Assembly (NCBI GenBank): GCA_963795665.1
Contig: CAWCIP010000022.1
Span: 18,825-82,824 of the forward strand
Source of the DNA: DASUPK01 sp963795665
Lineage (GTDB): Bacteria; Actinomycetota; Thermoleophilia; Solirubrobacterales; 70-9
Length of the DNA: 64,000 nt
Direction of reading: 5' to 3'
Translations under genes and position numbers: made by a program
Shown: positions 54,681-63,979 of the stretch, piece after piece
How positions within the stretch are numbered: position 1 is the first letter of the stretch
How the letters are laid out: each line of letters opens with the position of its first letter
The notes under the pieces: model-generated
Seen by the model: the letters and a program-made list of their open reading frames with translations, nothing else
What the model was told of the DNA's origin: nothing
Databases searched by the model: none

Positions 54681-54805
54681 CGCTTCCGGGGTTAGCTGTC
54701 GGGCTGGCGCGGAAAGAGTCGCGCTGTACCTGGTATTCGGCACTTCGCCCCCGGGACCTTTGGATCCCCCGGTCGTCAGTTGCATGGCAACTGACGATTA
54801 AGCAG
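54681..54805 (-). promoter_or_regulatory. c-di-AMP riboswitch (ydaO/yuaA class)
   Basis: On the minus strand the element opens with TGCTTAATC, continues to CCGGGGGATCCAAAGG and GGGGGCGAAGTGCC, and ends with CAGCCCGACAGCTAACCCC then GGAAGCGC; the terminal GCTT/AAGC stem closes it. These are the conserved blocks of the ydaO-type c-di-AMP sensor. It lies in the leader of the CAP-domain gene, so high c-di-AMP would turn that gene off. An internal perfect stem (GTCAGTTGC/GCAACTGAC) forms one of the peripheral helices. Confidence 0.8.
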
Positions 54806-54893
54806 GTCTATGAAGCGCGAAAACCTAGCAGGCCCGCCAGTCGGACGAGCCGTTTGCGCATCGAGAATCGCGCGGTAAACTCGCTACTACCGA

Positions 54894-55809
<916 letters not shown>

Positions 55810-55813
<4 letters not shown>

Positions 55814-57150
55814 GCAGCCTCCGCCAGCTGCTCTACGACCGGCTCGGCGAGCTCTCTCATCCGCGTGGGCCCCCCGGCCCTCTGCAGCGGCCCGCGGCCG
55901 CCGAGCTTCTCTGCGACCCGCAAAGCCGACCAGACGCCGTCCTCGTGGAACCCCCACCGCCAGTAGGCCCCGCAATAGTGGGTCCGCCTGAGGCCGGAGA
56001 TCTCCGCCCAGCGGCGCTGCGCGGCCACGCCCTCGGGCGTAAAGACCGGGTGGGCGTAATCGATCTTGCGGATGACCGTCGCCGGGTCGATCGCCTCGGT
56101 CAGGTTGAGCGTGACGAGATAGTCGCGATCCGCTACGAGCGACTGCAGGCGGTTCATGTGGTACGTCACCGTCGTCCGGCCCGTGGGCCGGTCTGTCAGG
56201 TGATAGTTCCAGCTCGCCCAGGCGCTGCGCCGCTGCGGCATCAAGCTCGTGTCGGTGTGGAGGACGACCTCGTTCCGCTGGTAGGGAATCGCGCCGAGGA
56301 CCTCGGTCTCGGTGGGGGCCGGATCGGCGAGCATTTGGAGCGCGACGTCGGAGTGGACGGCGATCACGACCTCGTCGAATCGCTCGCACGAGTCATCCAG
56401 CGCGATGACCACCCCATCCGGCAGGCGGTGAATTCGCCGGACCGGTGCGCAGAGGTTGACCCGGTCGAGGAACGGTGCGATCAGCGCCTCCACGTAGCGG
56501 TGGGACCCTCCACTGACCGACCGCCACGAAGGCCGGTTACGAAGCTGAAGGACCCGGTGGTTGTCGAAGAACTCGGCGAGGAAGCCCGCCGGGAAGTTCC
56601 ACATCTGGGCTGGGTCTGCGGACCAGACCGCCGAGGCCTGCGGGACGAGCAGCCGCTCGACGAAGTAGTCCGAGTAGCCACCGTCCGTGAGGAAGCGGCG
56701 GAGCGACGGTCCCCGGTCGCCGCTGCCCACCAGCTTGCGGGCCTCGCGGTTGAAGCGGACCAGATCCCGCAGCATGCGGTGAAAGCGCGGGTCGAGAGCG
56801 TGCGCGGGACGCGCGAACAACCCGCGCGGTCCCGTGGTCGCCCATTCGAAGCCGCCGCCGTCCGAGACCGAGAAGCTCATTTCTGTCGACTGTGAGGCGA
56901 CCCCGAGCTCGGCCAGCATGCGCTCGAAGTTGGGGTAGTTGAGGTCGTTGAAGACGATGAAGCCGGTGTCGACCGGCAGAGGGCCGGCGGGAGTCTCCAC
57001 CTCGATGGTGTTCGTGTGCCCACCGGGGAAACCGCCCGCCTCGAACACCTGGACGTCGTGACCCGCGCGGTGAAGCTCCGCCGCTGCGACGAGGCCGGAG
57101 ATGCCGGCTCCGACGACGGCGATCCGCTTGTGCTCGGCGCTCCGCCTCAT
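55810..57150 (-). CDS. NAD(P)/FAD-dependent oxidoreductase (amine-oxidase-like)
   Basis: 446 residues from ATG 57150. The dinucleotide motif is VVGAGISGLVAAAELHRAGHDVQVFEAGGFPGGHTNTI, followed by LPVDTGFIVFNDLNYPNFERMLAELGV and the GGSHRYVEALI stretch. It ends with GVWSALRVAEKL, typical of the FAD domain end. This is the DUF1365-associated flavoprotein thought to act on membrane lipids. Start overlaps the stop of the SRPBCC gene (ATGA) and its own stop overlaps DUF1365. Confidence 0.9.
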
Positions 57151-57617
57151 CGCTGCACCTGGGAGACAGGCCCACCAAGCTGCGGATTGCGCAGCCGCTT
57201 GCCCAACCCCTCGCGCGCGTCCTCCCCGACGCGGTTGAAGATCCCACGCAGAGGCAGGTCGAGCAGCCTCCGGATCCCGCGGAGCCGGAGGTCGGCGTCC
57301 CACGTCACGCTGCTGGCGGTCGACCCGAGCGGGTCGATCCGCGCCTCGTCGCGGACCACGACGGAGTCGGTCTCGGCGGCGAAGACGACGCGGTGCGGCG
57401 GATCGACCTCGACGATCCGGTAGGGAAGCGTGATGCTGCGCCCGCGGAACCTCACCTCGAGCCGGTAACGCGCGTCCTCGGTGCGCGGCTCTCCTCCGAC
57501 CAGCTCCACCTCGTCGACGCTGGGATCCCATTCCCTCGCGGATCGCAGGTCCGCCAGGTAGTGCCACACCTCCTCCGCGCTGTGAGGTGCTTCGACCGTT
57601 CCGATGTATCTCGCCAT
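57147..57617 (-). CDS. SRPBCC (START-like) family protein
   Basis: 156 residues from ATG 57617 with AAGGAAG upstream. The helix-grip fold shows in VEAPHSAEEVWHYLADLRSAREWDPSVDEVELVGG, RYRLEVRFRGRSITLPYRIVEVDPPHRVVFAAETDSVVVRDEARIDP and SSVTWDADLRLRGIRRLLDLPLRGIFNRVGEDAREGL. Such proteins bind hydrophobic ligands and often assist lipid-modifying enzymes. Part of the overlapping operon. Confidence 0.85.
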   Translation of the reverse strand: MARYIGTVEAPHSAEEVWHYLADLRSAREWDPSVDEVELVGGEPRTEDARYRLEVRFRGRSITLPYRIVEVDPPHRVVFAAETDSVVVRDEARIDPLGSTASSVTWDADLRLRGIRRLLDLPLRGIFNRVGEDAREGLGKRLRNPQLGGPVSQVQR

Positions 57618-57640
57618 CTCGTCTTCCTTTCTCTCGCTGG

Positions 57641-58627
57641 TCAGCAGATCGCGGCGGTTCTCGGGGACTCCGAGACGGTGCAGAGGCGCTCGCACTCCCG
57701 CCAGAGCACTTCTCTGTCCTCGGCCGTCTCGCGCGTCGAGGGGAGGCGGTGCTCGGGTCGCGGCTCGCGGTCCTGCCAAAACGCGCCGGTCGCCGGCTCG
57801 AGCGTCGGCTGGGTCCCGAGCCAGACGATCGTGTCGGCGCCCTGGCGCGCGTCGCGCAGAAGCGGGCGCATCACCCGCCGGAAGCGCGACAGTGAGGTCC
57901 TGAGGCCGGCGGTGTCGACCCAGCCGGGATGCATCGCGTGGAAGGCGACGCGATCGGCCGGAAGGCGCTCTCCCCAGACGCGGTTGAGGGCGACCTGGGC
58001 GCGTTTCGCGTGGGCGTAGAAGCGGGCGCCGTCGAAGGGCTGCTTCTCGAGCTGAAGATCGTCGGTCCGCAGGCGGGCCGTGTACATGCCGCCCGAGGAG
58101 ACGGTGATCACGCGCGACGGCTCAGCCGCGAGCAGGGCTGGGAGCAGCAGCGAGGTGAGCAGGAATGGGCCGAGGACGTTCGTCGCAAACGTCAGCTCGA
58201 CGCCGTCCGAAGTGTGGGTTCGCTCCCGGGGAAGCACGCCGGCGTTGTTGACGAGGAGATCGAGACGGTCGAAGCGCGCCTGAAAGCTCTCGGCGAACCG
58301 CCGCACCTCCGAGAGATCGGAGAGGTCGCAGAGCTCGAGCTTGAGGGTGCCCCCTGACATCGGCAGCCGCGACTCGATCCGGCCGATCGCCCGTACCGCC
58401 CGGTCGTAGTCACGGGCCAGCATGTACACCGTCGCGCCCGCGGCGGCAAACCCCTCGCAGGCAGCCTCGCCGATGCCCGAGCTGCCGCCGGTGACGAGTA
58501 CAGTCTGGCCGCTCAGGTCGTTCCCCCCGGCGGCATCCTCCCAGCGCAGGCCTCGCGCGCCGTAGCCGAGACGGGAATAGCCGGGGACGACCGCCAGGTC
58601 GAGAGCCCGATCGATCGGTCCCGTCAT
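57641..58627 (-). CDS. Short-chain dehydrogenase/reductase
   Basis: 328 residues from ATG 58627, overlapping the upstream stop (ATGA). Cofactor loop VLVTGGSSGIGEAACEGFAAAGATVYMLARD, NNAG (LLVNNAGVLPRE), catalytic Ser (ITVSSGGMYTA) and YAHAK. A C-terminal extension (TQPTLEPATGAFWQDREPRPEHRLPST) is typical of the DHRS-12/retinol-dehydrogenase-like group that works on long-chain substrates. Neighbours suggest a lipid carbonyl substrate. Confidence 0.88.
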   Translation of the reverse strand: MTGPIDRALDLAVVPGYSRLGYGARGLRWEDAAGGNDLSGQTVLVTGGSSGIGEAACEGFAAAGATVYMLARDYDRAVRAIGRIESRLPMSGGTLKLELCDLSDLSEVRRFAESFQARFDRLDLLVNNAGVLPRERTHTSDGVELTFATNVLGPFLLTSLLLPALLAAEPSRVITVSSGGMYTARLRTDDLQLEKQPFDGARFYAHAKRAQVALNRVWGERLPADRVAFHAMHPGWVDTAGLRTSLSRFRRVMRPLLRDARQGADTIVWLGTQPTLEPATGAFWQDREPRPEHRLPSTRETAEDREVLWRECERLCTVSESPRTAAIC

Positions 58628-58806
58628 CGAGTGGCTCCCTCGGGCTCGCGTGAGACCTCGAGTGCGGCTTCGTCGCCGAAGACTCGGCGCCCCTGCTCGA
58701 ACTGGGTGCGGTCGCGTCGCTCGTTGACGATGCCCCAGGCGAGCAGCCCCAGGGCTCCGCAAACCAAGGCGAAGACGACGACCCCGTAAAGGAAGATGCC
58801 GATCAT
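58624..58806 (-). CDS. Small membrane protein (operon)
   Basis: 60 residues. IGIFLYGVVVFALVCGALGLLAWGIV is one membrane helix, followed by a basic/acidic soluble tail. Starts overlap on both sides (ATGA), so it is co-translated with its neighbours. Similar tiny membrane proteins accompany DUF1365 operons. Function unknown. Confidence 0.65.
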   Translation of the reverse strand: MIGIFLYGVVVFALVCGALGLLAWGIVNERRDRTQFEQGRRVFGDEAALEVSREPEGATR

Positions 58807-59027
58807 GGGGTCGCCTTGGCGGGTGAGCCGTGGGGCGGATCCGGAAGGTGCCGGGGAGCGAGGAACGCGCCCAGAGCGAGGATCGACGGCACCCAGAGCC
58901 CAACGAAGATGCCGTCCGTGTGCTCGCCGGTGAAGTAGAGGACGACCGAGAGACCGAACGAGAGCAGGGCCGCCGCCAGGAACAGACCCCTCGCGGCAAG
59001 CGTCCTTCCTCCGTGATCCAGGTTCAT
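58803..59027 (-). CDS. Small membrane protein, first gene of the divergent operon
   Basis: 74 residues from ATG 59027, with AGAAGGAGAAC upstream. Three hydrophobic segments (RGLFLAAALLSFGLSVVLYFTG, FVGLWVPSILALGAFLA). Overlaps the next gene by four bases. It lies directly downstream of the CarH-like operators. Function unknown. Confidence 0.65.
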   Translation of the reverse strand: MNLDHGGRTLAARGLFLAAALLSFGLSVVLYFTGEHTDGIFVGLWVPSILALGAFLAPRHLPDPPHGSPAKATP

Positions 59028-59053
59028 CGCGTTCTCCTTCTGTCTAGTTCTTA

Positions 59054-59123
59054 TCAAGGGTTTGTCTAGAGTTGACGAGGCTGGTTGTAACAGGTAGGCT
59101 GAGTACTGTCAAGGGTCTGTCCA
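59054..59123. promoter_or_regulatory. CarH-like operator pair and divergent promoters
   Basis: TCAAGGGTTTGTCTA (59054-59068) and TCAAGGGTCTGTCCA (59109-59123) are near-identical direct repeats 55 bp apart. Between them TTGACG (59072-59077) and TAGGCT (59095-59100), 17 bp apart, drive the MerR gene; on the other strand TTGACA with a 17-bp spacer overlaps the second repeat. Binding of the photoreceptor to these repeats would close both directions in the dark. Confidence 0.65.
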
Positions 59124-60014
59124 ATGTCTGTCCCACCCAACACACCTGATCGAGGACCGCTGGTCCGCATCGGCGAGCTCAGCCGGCGCACCGGCGTGGG
59201 CGTCGACACGCTGCGGGCGTGGGAACGGCGCTACGGCCTGCTGCGGCCGCAGCGCAGCCCGGGCGGCTTTCGGCTCTACGGGACGAGCGACCAGGAGCGC
59301 GTCAGCGCGATGAAGTCGATGATCGACTCGGGCGTCTCGGCCGCCGAGGCCGCGCGACTGGCGGTGTCGCGCGCATCACCGGCGGCGGAATCTGGCGTGG
59401 GGGAGGGCGGGGACGACCACGCCGAGCGGCTGGCCGCCGCCCTCGACCGCTTCGACGAGGCCGACGCCAATGCGATCCTCGACGATGCGATCGCGCGCTT
59501 CACAGTCAACGCCGTCGCGAGCCGCGTCCTGCTGCCGGTGCTGCACGAGATCGGCACGCGGTGGGAGAGCGGCGAGGTCTCAGTCGCGGAGGAGCACTTC
59601 GCGACCGCCCTCCTGCGCGGGCGAATGCTGGCTCTGGGCCGCAACTGGGGTGCCGGGGGTGGGCCACTTGCGGTGCTCGCCTGTCCGCCAGGCGAGCAGC
59701 ACGACCTCGGCCTGATCGCGTTCGGCCTCGTGCTGCGGGAGGGTGGCTGGCGCATCGCCCTCTTGGGCAGCGACACGCCGATCGAGACGATCGCCGACGC
59801 CGTGGCGAAGCTCGCCCCGAATGCAGTGGTGCTCGCCGCGGTGACCCGGGAGCCGTTCGAGCGCGTCGCCGATCAGATCAGGGCACTCACGGCCGCGACG
59901 ACGGTGCTGATCGGTGGCGAGGGGGCGAGCGAGAAGCTTGCGGAGCGCCTCGGCGCCCAGGCCCTCCCGCCCGATCCGGTCAGTGCAAGTGCGGGTATGC
60001 CCGGAGCGGGATGA
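59124..60014 (+). CDS. CarH/LitR-like B12-dependent MerR photoreceptor repressor
   Basis: 296 residues. MerR DNA-binding domain (RIGELSRRTGVGVDTLRAWERRYGLLRPQRSPGGFRLYGTSDQERV), a helical bundle, then a cobalamin domain: W147-x9-E157-H158 (RWESGEVSVAEEHF) and the axial H193 (GEQHDLG). In CarH adenosylcobalamin binding makes a repressing tetramer that falls apart in light. ATG 59124 abuts the second operator repeat. Its stop overlaps the next start (ATGA). It most likely controls the divergent six-gene operon and itself. Confidence 0.9.
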   Translation: MSVPPNTPDRGPLVRIGELSRRTGVGVDTLRAWERRYGLLRPQRSPGGFRLYGTSDQERVSAMKSMIDSGVSAAEAARLAVSRASPAAESGVGEGGDDHAERLAAALDRFDEADANAILDDAIARFTVNAVASRVLLPVLHEIGTRWESGEVSVAEEHFATALLRGRMLALGRNWGAGGGPLAVLACPPGEQHDLGLIAFGLVLREGGWRIALLGSDTPIETIADAVAKLAPNAVVLAAVTREPFERVADQIRALTAATTVLIGGEGASEKLAERLGAQALPPDPVSASAGMPGAG

Positions 60015-60940
60015 CCACCGGCGCTCGCACAGCCCTGGTCACCGGTGCCACCGGTTTCATTGGGGGCAGGCTGGCCAACGCCCTGTCAGATGACGGCTGG
60101 CACGTCCGTGCCATGGTTCGCGACCGCGGGCGGGCGGGGGGTCTCGCCGATCGCGGCGTCGAGCTGTTCGAGGGGGACGTCCTGGACGCCGATTCGCTCC
60201 GGGGCGCCGGGGACGGGGCGGAGGTCGCCTACTACCTCGTCCATGGCATGGGACGGGGCGGCGAGGGCGATTTCGAGGAGCGGGAGCGCGAGGCGGCACG
60301 GAACTTCGCGGAGATGGCGAAGCGCGAGGGGGTTGGTCGCGTCGTCTACCTGGGCGGCCTCGGAGACAAGCCGCGCTCGAAGCACCTGCGGAGCCGGGCG
60401 CAGACGGCGGAGATCCTCCGCGAGCATGGTCCCCCGCTCACCTACTTCCGTGCGGCGATGGTCGTGGGGGCTCGGAGCGAGTCCTATCGGACGCTTCGCT
60501 ATCTCGTCCAGCGGCTGCCGGCGATGATTGCGCCGGCCTGGCTCTCCACGCCTACCCAGCCGATCGCCGTCGACGACGTAATCGCCTACCTCCGCCGGGC
60601 CCCGGACCTCGAGGAGTCGGAGGGACGGGAGGTTCAGATCGGCGGCCCCGACGTCCTCTCCTATGGCGACATGCTTGACCGGATGGCCCATGCGCTCGGG
60701 ATCCAGCCACGCCCGAGGGTCCCGGTCCCGCTGCTCACGCCCCGGCTCTCCTCGCTGTGGATCGGGCTGGTCACCCCCGTCGATGCGGGAGTGGCACGAC
60801 CACTGATCGAGGGCCTCTCCACTCCGACGACCGTCACGGACTCGTCGGGAGCATCGGCTTTCGACATCGAGACCGTCCCGTTCGCCGAGGCACTGCGGCG
60901 CGCGCTGGCCGAGGATCCCGATATCTCCGCCTCGGGATGA
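60011..60940 (+). CDS. NAD(P)-binding SDR (NmrA-like)
   Basis: 309 residues from ATG 60011. Rossmann loop ALVTGATGFIGGRLANALSDDGWHVRAMVRD, then GDVLDADSL, VYLGGLGDKPRSKHLRSRAQTAEILREHGPPLTYFRAAMVVGARSES. It is an extended/atypical SDR; homologues often precede a START-like DUF2867 protein. Co-translated with the CarH-like gene before it and the gene after it (both ATGA overlaps). Confidence 0.85.
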   Translation: MTTGARTALVTGATGFIGGRLANALSDDGWHVRAMVRDRGRAGGLADRGVELFEGDVLDADSLRGAGDGAEVAYYLVHGMGRGGEGDFEEREREAARNFAEMAKREGVGRVVYLGGLGDKPRSKHLRSRAQTAEILREHGPPLTYFRAAMVVGARSESYRTLRYLVQRLPAMIAPAWLSTPTQPIAVDDVIAYLRRAPDLEESEGREVQIGGPDVLSYGDMLDRMAHALGIQPRPRVPVPLLTPRLSSLWIGLVTPVDAGVARPLIEGLSTPTTVTDSSGASAFDIETVPFAEALRRALAEDPDISASG

Positions 60941-61506
60941 GGGCCGAGCTCCGGCTCTATCCCGACCGGCTCGAGAAGGTGCCGCCGACGGGAGCGGTGG
61001 AGTCCGTTCAGGAAGCGGAGCTCCGGCTGGACGAGCCGGCCTCGCGGATCGTGAACCGCAGCTTCCTGGAGTGGGCGGCCCGCGCCTATTGGCGGCTGAT
61101 CACGCGATTCACGCTCGGACTGATCAGGATCACCCCCGTCGCCGGCGATCAGTGCGTCGTGCTGATCGCGCGACCGCTCGTCCTCCTGCGCTTTCACGCC
61201 CCGGAGTACGAGGTCTCCAATCGAAAGGGCTCAGTCACCTGGCGGATCAAGCGCGGCATCCTGGTCTCGGGCGAGGGGCGGGACCAGGGATCCCTGCGTC
61301 TCACTGTTTCGGCGATGGAGCCGTCCAGGGGGCGCTCCCGGATCCACGTGCGCATGGAGGTCCACAACTTCTATCCGTGGCTGCGGGGCACCGGGCCGTT
61401 CGCTCGGGTCGGCGTCTGGATCTACGCGCAGACCCAGCAGCGCATTCATCGGGCGGTCACGCGCGGGTTCCTGCGAAGGCTCGCGACGGGCGCCGGACGC
61501 ACCTAG
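60937..61506 (+). CDS. Uncharacterised protein of the CarH-linked operon
   Basis: 189 residues from ATG 60937. One hydrophobic stretch (FLEWAARAYWRLITRFTLGLIRITPV) followed by a beta-rich soluble region (VVLLIARPLVLLRFHAPEYEVSNRKGSVTWRIKRGILVSGEGRDQGSLRLTVSAME, RIHVRMEVHNFYPWLRGTGPFARVGVWIYAQTQQRIHRAVTRGFLRRL). The pattern resembles lipid- or aromatic-ligand-binding START-like domains but I cannot name the family. Ends the three-gene plus-strand operon. Confidence 0.65.
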   Translation: MRAELRLYPDRLEKVPPTGAVESVQEAELRLDEPASRIVNRSFLEWAARAYWRLITRFTLGLIRITPVAGDQCVVLIARPLVLLRFHAPEYEVSNRKGSVTWRIKRGILVSGEGRDQGSLRLTVSAMEPSRGRSRIHVRMEVHNFYPWLRGTGPFARVGVWIYAQTQQRIHRAVTRGFLRRLATGAGRT

Positions 61507-61602
61507 CTCGGCGGCCCAGCCTTCCAGAGCCCCGCTTTGACCCGAATCCGGTTTGCCGATCGCGATCGCGGGTTATCCCTGGGGCACGAAGGGAATCCGG
61601 CG

Positions 61603-62718
61603 ATGCTCGGCAACGCGACCTCAGATCTTTGGCAGGACACCTTCGGCGCCGAGGCGCCGTTCGCTCTTGGTGTCGAGGAGGAATTGCTGCTGGTCGGCGA
61701 CGACAACGAGCTGATCAACAAGGCCTCTCAGATGCTCAGCAAGGCCGAACCCGATTCCGGAGCGGTCGATGGAGAGCTCTTCAAAGCGATGGTGGAAGCG
61801 AGGTCGGAGGTGTCGGCTGGTGCGGGGGAGGCGGTGGAGGCGCTGCGCGAGATTCGGCGAGAGCTGCTGGGCTCGGGCGCCCGCCTGATGGGCGCCGGGC
61901 TCCACCCCAATGCGGTGCCCGGGGAAGCCGACGTGCGCCAGACCCCGCGTTACGCCTTGATCGAGGATTCCCTGCAGGGAGTTCTTCGCACACCGATCTG
62001 CGGCCAGCACATTCACGTTGGGATGCCCGACCAGGGGACCGCCGTTCGCGCGTATAACGGCATCCGCACCCACATCCCGCTGCTCAATGCGCTCGCCTCG
62101 AATTCGCCGTTCTGGTTCGGTGAGGACTCGGGCCTGGCGAGCTCGCGGACGGTGATCTTTCGAAGCTATCCGCGCGCCGCAATGGCGCCGGAGTTCGACG
62201 ACTTCGAGCATTTCTGCCGGGTGACCCGCCAGATCTGCGCCGCAGGAGGCCTCGATGACTACACCGAGATCTGGTGGGACGCGCGCATCCATCCCGCCCT
62301 GGGAACGATCGAGATTCGCGCCGCCGACACGCAGTTCGATCTGCGGCGCGTGGGCGCCCTCGCTGCTCTCGTGCACTGTCTGGCTCGGATCGAGGCAGAG
62401 CGCGACCAGAGCGATCTTCCCGCCCGGGAGGCACTCGCCGAGTCGAGCTTTCAGGCGACTCGCCACGGACTTGAAGCCAAGCTTCTCGACCGCAGCGGCG
62501 AGCCGATCGCGGCTCGCGACCTTGGAAAGGAGTGCCTGGAAGTCGCTGCTGGTGCCGCGCGGGAGCTCGGTTGCGAGCAGGAGCTGGAGTACGTGGCGGT
62601 CATGCTCGAGGTGGGCTCGGGAGCCGATCTGCAGCGCCAGGTCCATGATGCCGCCGGAATGGAGGGTCTCCTGGACTTCCTGGTTGACGAGACCGCCCGT
62701 CTCGATCGAGCAGCATGA
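61603..62718 (+). CDS. Carboxylate-amine ligase, YbdK/GCS2 family (paralogue 2)
   Basis: 371 residues from ATG 61603 (AGGGA eight bases upstream; a TTG at 61537 is possible). GVEEELLLVG, CGQHIHVG, LASNSPFWFGEDSGLASSR, DDYTEIWWDARIHPALGTIEIRAADTQ are the family blocks seen also at 7437-8567. These enzymes make gamma-glutamyl-type amides; the target is unknown. Here the gene lies inside the putative island. Confidence 0.85.
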   Translation: MLGNATSDLWQDTFGAEAPFALGVEEELLLVGDDNELINKASQMLSKAEPDSGAVDGELFKAMVEARSEVSAGAGEAVEALREIRRELLGSGARLMGAGLHPNAVPGEADVRQTPRYALIEDSLQGVLRTPICGQHIHVGMPDQGTAVRAYNGIRTHIPLLNALASNSPFWFGEDSGLASSRTVIFRSYPRAAMAPEFDDFEHFCRVTRQICAAGGLDDYTEIWWDARIHPALGTIEIRAADTQFDLRRVGALAALVHCLARIEAERDQSDLPAREALAESSFQATRHGLEAKLLDRSGEPIAARDLGKECLEVAAGAARELGCEQELEYVAVMLEVGSGADLQRQVHDAAGMEGLLDFLVDETARLDRAA

Positions 62719-62854
62719 GGGCCTTCGTCGTTTGGCCCAGGTCGCGTAACGGAGACGCGGGCGAGAGGGCCGCGCCGAGGGTTTATCGCCGCAAATACGG
62801 GTAACTGCTGCGCGCAGGTAATGATTCGCACGGATGCGAAAGGAGGGGTCGGAA

Positions 62855-63415
62855 ATGGCCCAGACCAGTACCAGAAGGAATTCGCAGGCCCGCCGCAGAA
62901 CGACGGGGCGGTCGAACGGCTCGGGCCGATCGGCAGCCTCCTCTCGGGGCTCGAGCTCGACGCGAAACGGTAAGCGGACCACTGCCCGCTCCCGAAAGCA
63001 GCCGCGGCGCTCTGGCGGGACTGCACGGGCAGATTCCGTCAAGCAGGTTGCGTCAAGGGGCCAGAACGCCGTCGCCGAGGGAGCTCAGAGAGGCGGGAAG
63101 GCGATCTCGACCGTAGCGGGCAAGGTGAAGGGACCGGCACTGGCGGGCGGGGCGGCTCTGGCAGGGTTGGCGGGTGGCATGGCCGTCCAGTCGAAGCGCG
63201 ACTCCGGGCGCAAGGTCCTGGGGATGCGGCTCGGCAACGGCATGGGCGAGGCCGGCAAGAACCTCGCCGACGCCGGCCAGCGCGTCGGCCGGTTCACCGA
63301 GAACCTCGGCGAGTTTGCGACCGAGATGCGGAAGACGCGTGAGGCGATCGACAATCGAGCGAAGCACCGCTCCCCGATTGAGGTCCTGTTGCAGGCTCTG
63401 ACTGCGCGACGCTGA
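62855..63415 (+). CDS. Basic, partly disordered hypothetical protein
   Basis: 186 residues from ATG 62855 (AAGGAGGGG eight bases upstream; the in-frame ATG at 62834 lacks that spacing). The first ~65 residues are Ser/Arg/Thr-rich (SSRGSSSTRNGKRTTARSRK) like histone-H1-type tails; then a Gly/Ala hydrophobic stretch (KVKGPALAGGAALAGLAGGMAVQSKR) and an amphipathic C-terminus. Possibly a membrane-anchored nucleic-acid-binding protein. No family. Confidence 0.6.
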   Translation: MAQTSTRRNSQARRRTTGRSNGSGRSAASSRGSSSTRNGKRTTARSRKQPRRSGGTARADSVKQVASRGQNAVAEGAQRGGKAISTVAGKVKGPALAGGAALAGLAGGMAVQSKRDSGRKVLGMRLGNGMGEAGKNLADAGQRVGRFTENLGEFATEMRKTREAIDNRAKHRSPIEVLLQALTARR

Positions 63416-63444
63416 GTGCAGCCGCAGGTTCGATCCCGCAGCCA

Positions 63445-63472
63445 CGAAAGGCCCGCTTATGCGGGCCTTTCG
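63445..63472 (+). terminator. Terminator after the basic protein gene
   Basis: CGAAAGGCCCGC-TTAT-GCGGGCCTTTCG, a perfect 12-bp stem followed by TTTG. Confidence 0.8.
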
Positions 63473-63482
63473 TTTGCGGACG

Positions 63483-63570
63483 CCTGTGACTCCCACGGCG
63501 GCCACCTCGGGTTTCGATCTATCGCCGGCGACAGACCGACGGCCGAGGTGTGAGGCTATGGACTCACAGG
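63483..63570 (+). promoter_or_regulatory. Three-stem structured leader of the dodecin gene
   Basis: P1: CCTGTGACTCC (63483-63493) with GGACTCACAGG (63560-63570), one mismatch. P2: CACCTCGG (63503-63510) with CCGAGGTG (63543-63550). P3: a hairpin at 63514-63539 with only two A-C mismatches. The stems nest coaxially and end nine bases before the Shine-Dalgarno of dodecin. Looks like a riboswitch or a protein-binding leader; I know no named class with this layout. Confidence 0.55.
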
Positions 63571-63589
63571 TCCCTACCCAAGGAGAGAA

Positions 63590-63808
63590 ATGGCCGACAG
63601 CGTCTATCGAGTCACCGAAGTGGTCGGCGTCAGCTCCGATTCGTGGGAGCAGGCGACGAAGAACGCCGTTGAGAAGGTCAGCGAGACCGTGCGCGACCTG
63701 CGGATCGCCGAGGTCGTTCGCCAGGACGTGACGATCGACAGCGGAAAGGTCTCCGAGTTCCGCATCCGGCTCGGGGTCTCGTTCAAGTACGACGCGGGCG
63801 GTTCTTGA
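63590..63808 (+). CDS. Dodecin family flavin-binding protein
   Basis: 72 residues with AAGGAGAG upstream. VYRVTEVVGVSSDSWEQATKNAVEKVSETVRDLRIAEVVRQDVTIDSGKVSEFRIRLGVSFKYD is the dodecin fold (a twelve-subunit shell that stores FAD/FMN or, in some, CoA). The W in SWEQ stacks with flavin. It sits inside the island, near flavoprotein genes, and has a structured leader. Confidence 0.9.
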   Translation: MADSVYRVTEVVGVSSDSWEQATKNAVEKVSETVRDLRIAEVVRQDVTIDSGKVSEFRIRLGVSFKYDAGGS

Positions 63809-63935
63809 GGCTGAACCCGAGGGGGTCCGTGGTACCAGCGGGGGTACCGAACCGAGCGAAACTCACCTGATCTCAGCTCGTCTCATGTTGCGTAGCCTCG
63901 CCTGAGGGCGTCGGAGGAAAACGGCCCAGAGGCAT

Positions 63936-63979
<44 letters not shown>

